Positions 5,740 through 5,774 of a stretch of 5,774 bases of DNA are shown here, in pieces. This stretch comes from Bacteroidota bacterium (GTDB lineage: Bacteria; Bacteroidota; Bacteroidia; Flavobacteriales; Flavobacteriaceae): NCBI GenBank assembly GCA_015767395.1, contig JADWMI010000120.1, forward strand, positions 1,326-7,099, read 5' to 3'. Within the stretch, counting starts at the first letter, position 1. Each line of letters starts with the position of its first letter. The notes under the pieces were generated by a model, which searched no databases, was not told the origin of the DNA, and worked only from the letters and a program-made list of their open reading frames with translations. The translations under genes and the position numbers were made by a program.

Positions 5740-5774
5740 AACTTATTCCATCTAAATTAAATATTACAAATTTC

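Noticed and set aside
1..5774. Mobile element, CRISPR array, tRNA or rRNA, toxin-antitoxin or phage-defence system
   Set aside because: Both strands were read; no transposase, regularly spaced repeats, RNA gene features or defence-type domain pairs were seen. Smr and aspartyl protease domains alone do not indicate such a system.

Overview
The window looks like ordinary chromosomal DNA from a member of the Bacteroidota, most likely a marine-type Flavobacteriia. The evidence is the strongly AT-rich sequence, the near absence of Shine-Dalgarno sites, promoter boxes of the Bacteroidota type (TTG about 16-17 bases upstream of TAnnTTTG), and protein wording typical of flavobacterial orthologues, such as NIGQPDI in the aminotransferase and SGGSACQSG in the cysteine desulfurase. 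The assignment rests on pattern recognition, not on a search.

Layout from left to right. Positions 1-1062 (minus) hold the N-terminal part of an exported aspartyl protease with two retropepsin-type lobes and the start of a probable PDZ domain; its C-terminus lies outside the window. A divergent intergenic region of about 150 bp follows. Positions 1215-2408 and 2409-3410 (plus) are a tight pair, a class I/II PLP aminotransferase and MurB, in which the aminotransferase TAG is directly followed by the TTG start of murB in the same frame. The 60 bp between murB and the convergent gene contain a perfect hairpin of the dispersed ATTCC...GGAAT type. Positions 3471-4604 (minus) encode a NifS/IscS-like cysteine desulfurase. 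An 83-bp divergent region with two back-to-back promoters separates it from a small lipoprotein of unknown function (4688-5173, plus). That gene converges on, and shares its stop region with, a small Smr-domain protein (5170-5739, minus).

Functionally this is a mix of housekeeping and envelope genes: peptidoglycan precursor synthesis (murB), amino-acid transamination, sulfur mobilisation, a putative RNA- or DNA-acting Smr nuclease, and two exported proteins. I see no mobile element, CRISPR array, tRNA, rRNA, toxin-antitoxin or defence system, and no evidence for an undescribed multi-gene system. The points worth a second look are at the level of gene expression: forced or ambiguous TTG starts, a near-leaderless promoter, overlapping divergent promoters, a shared convergent stop, and the intergenic hairpin.
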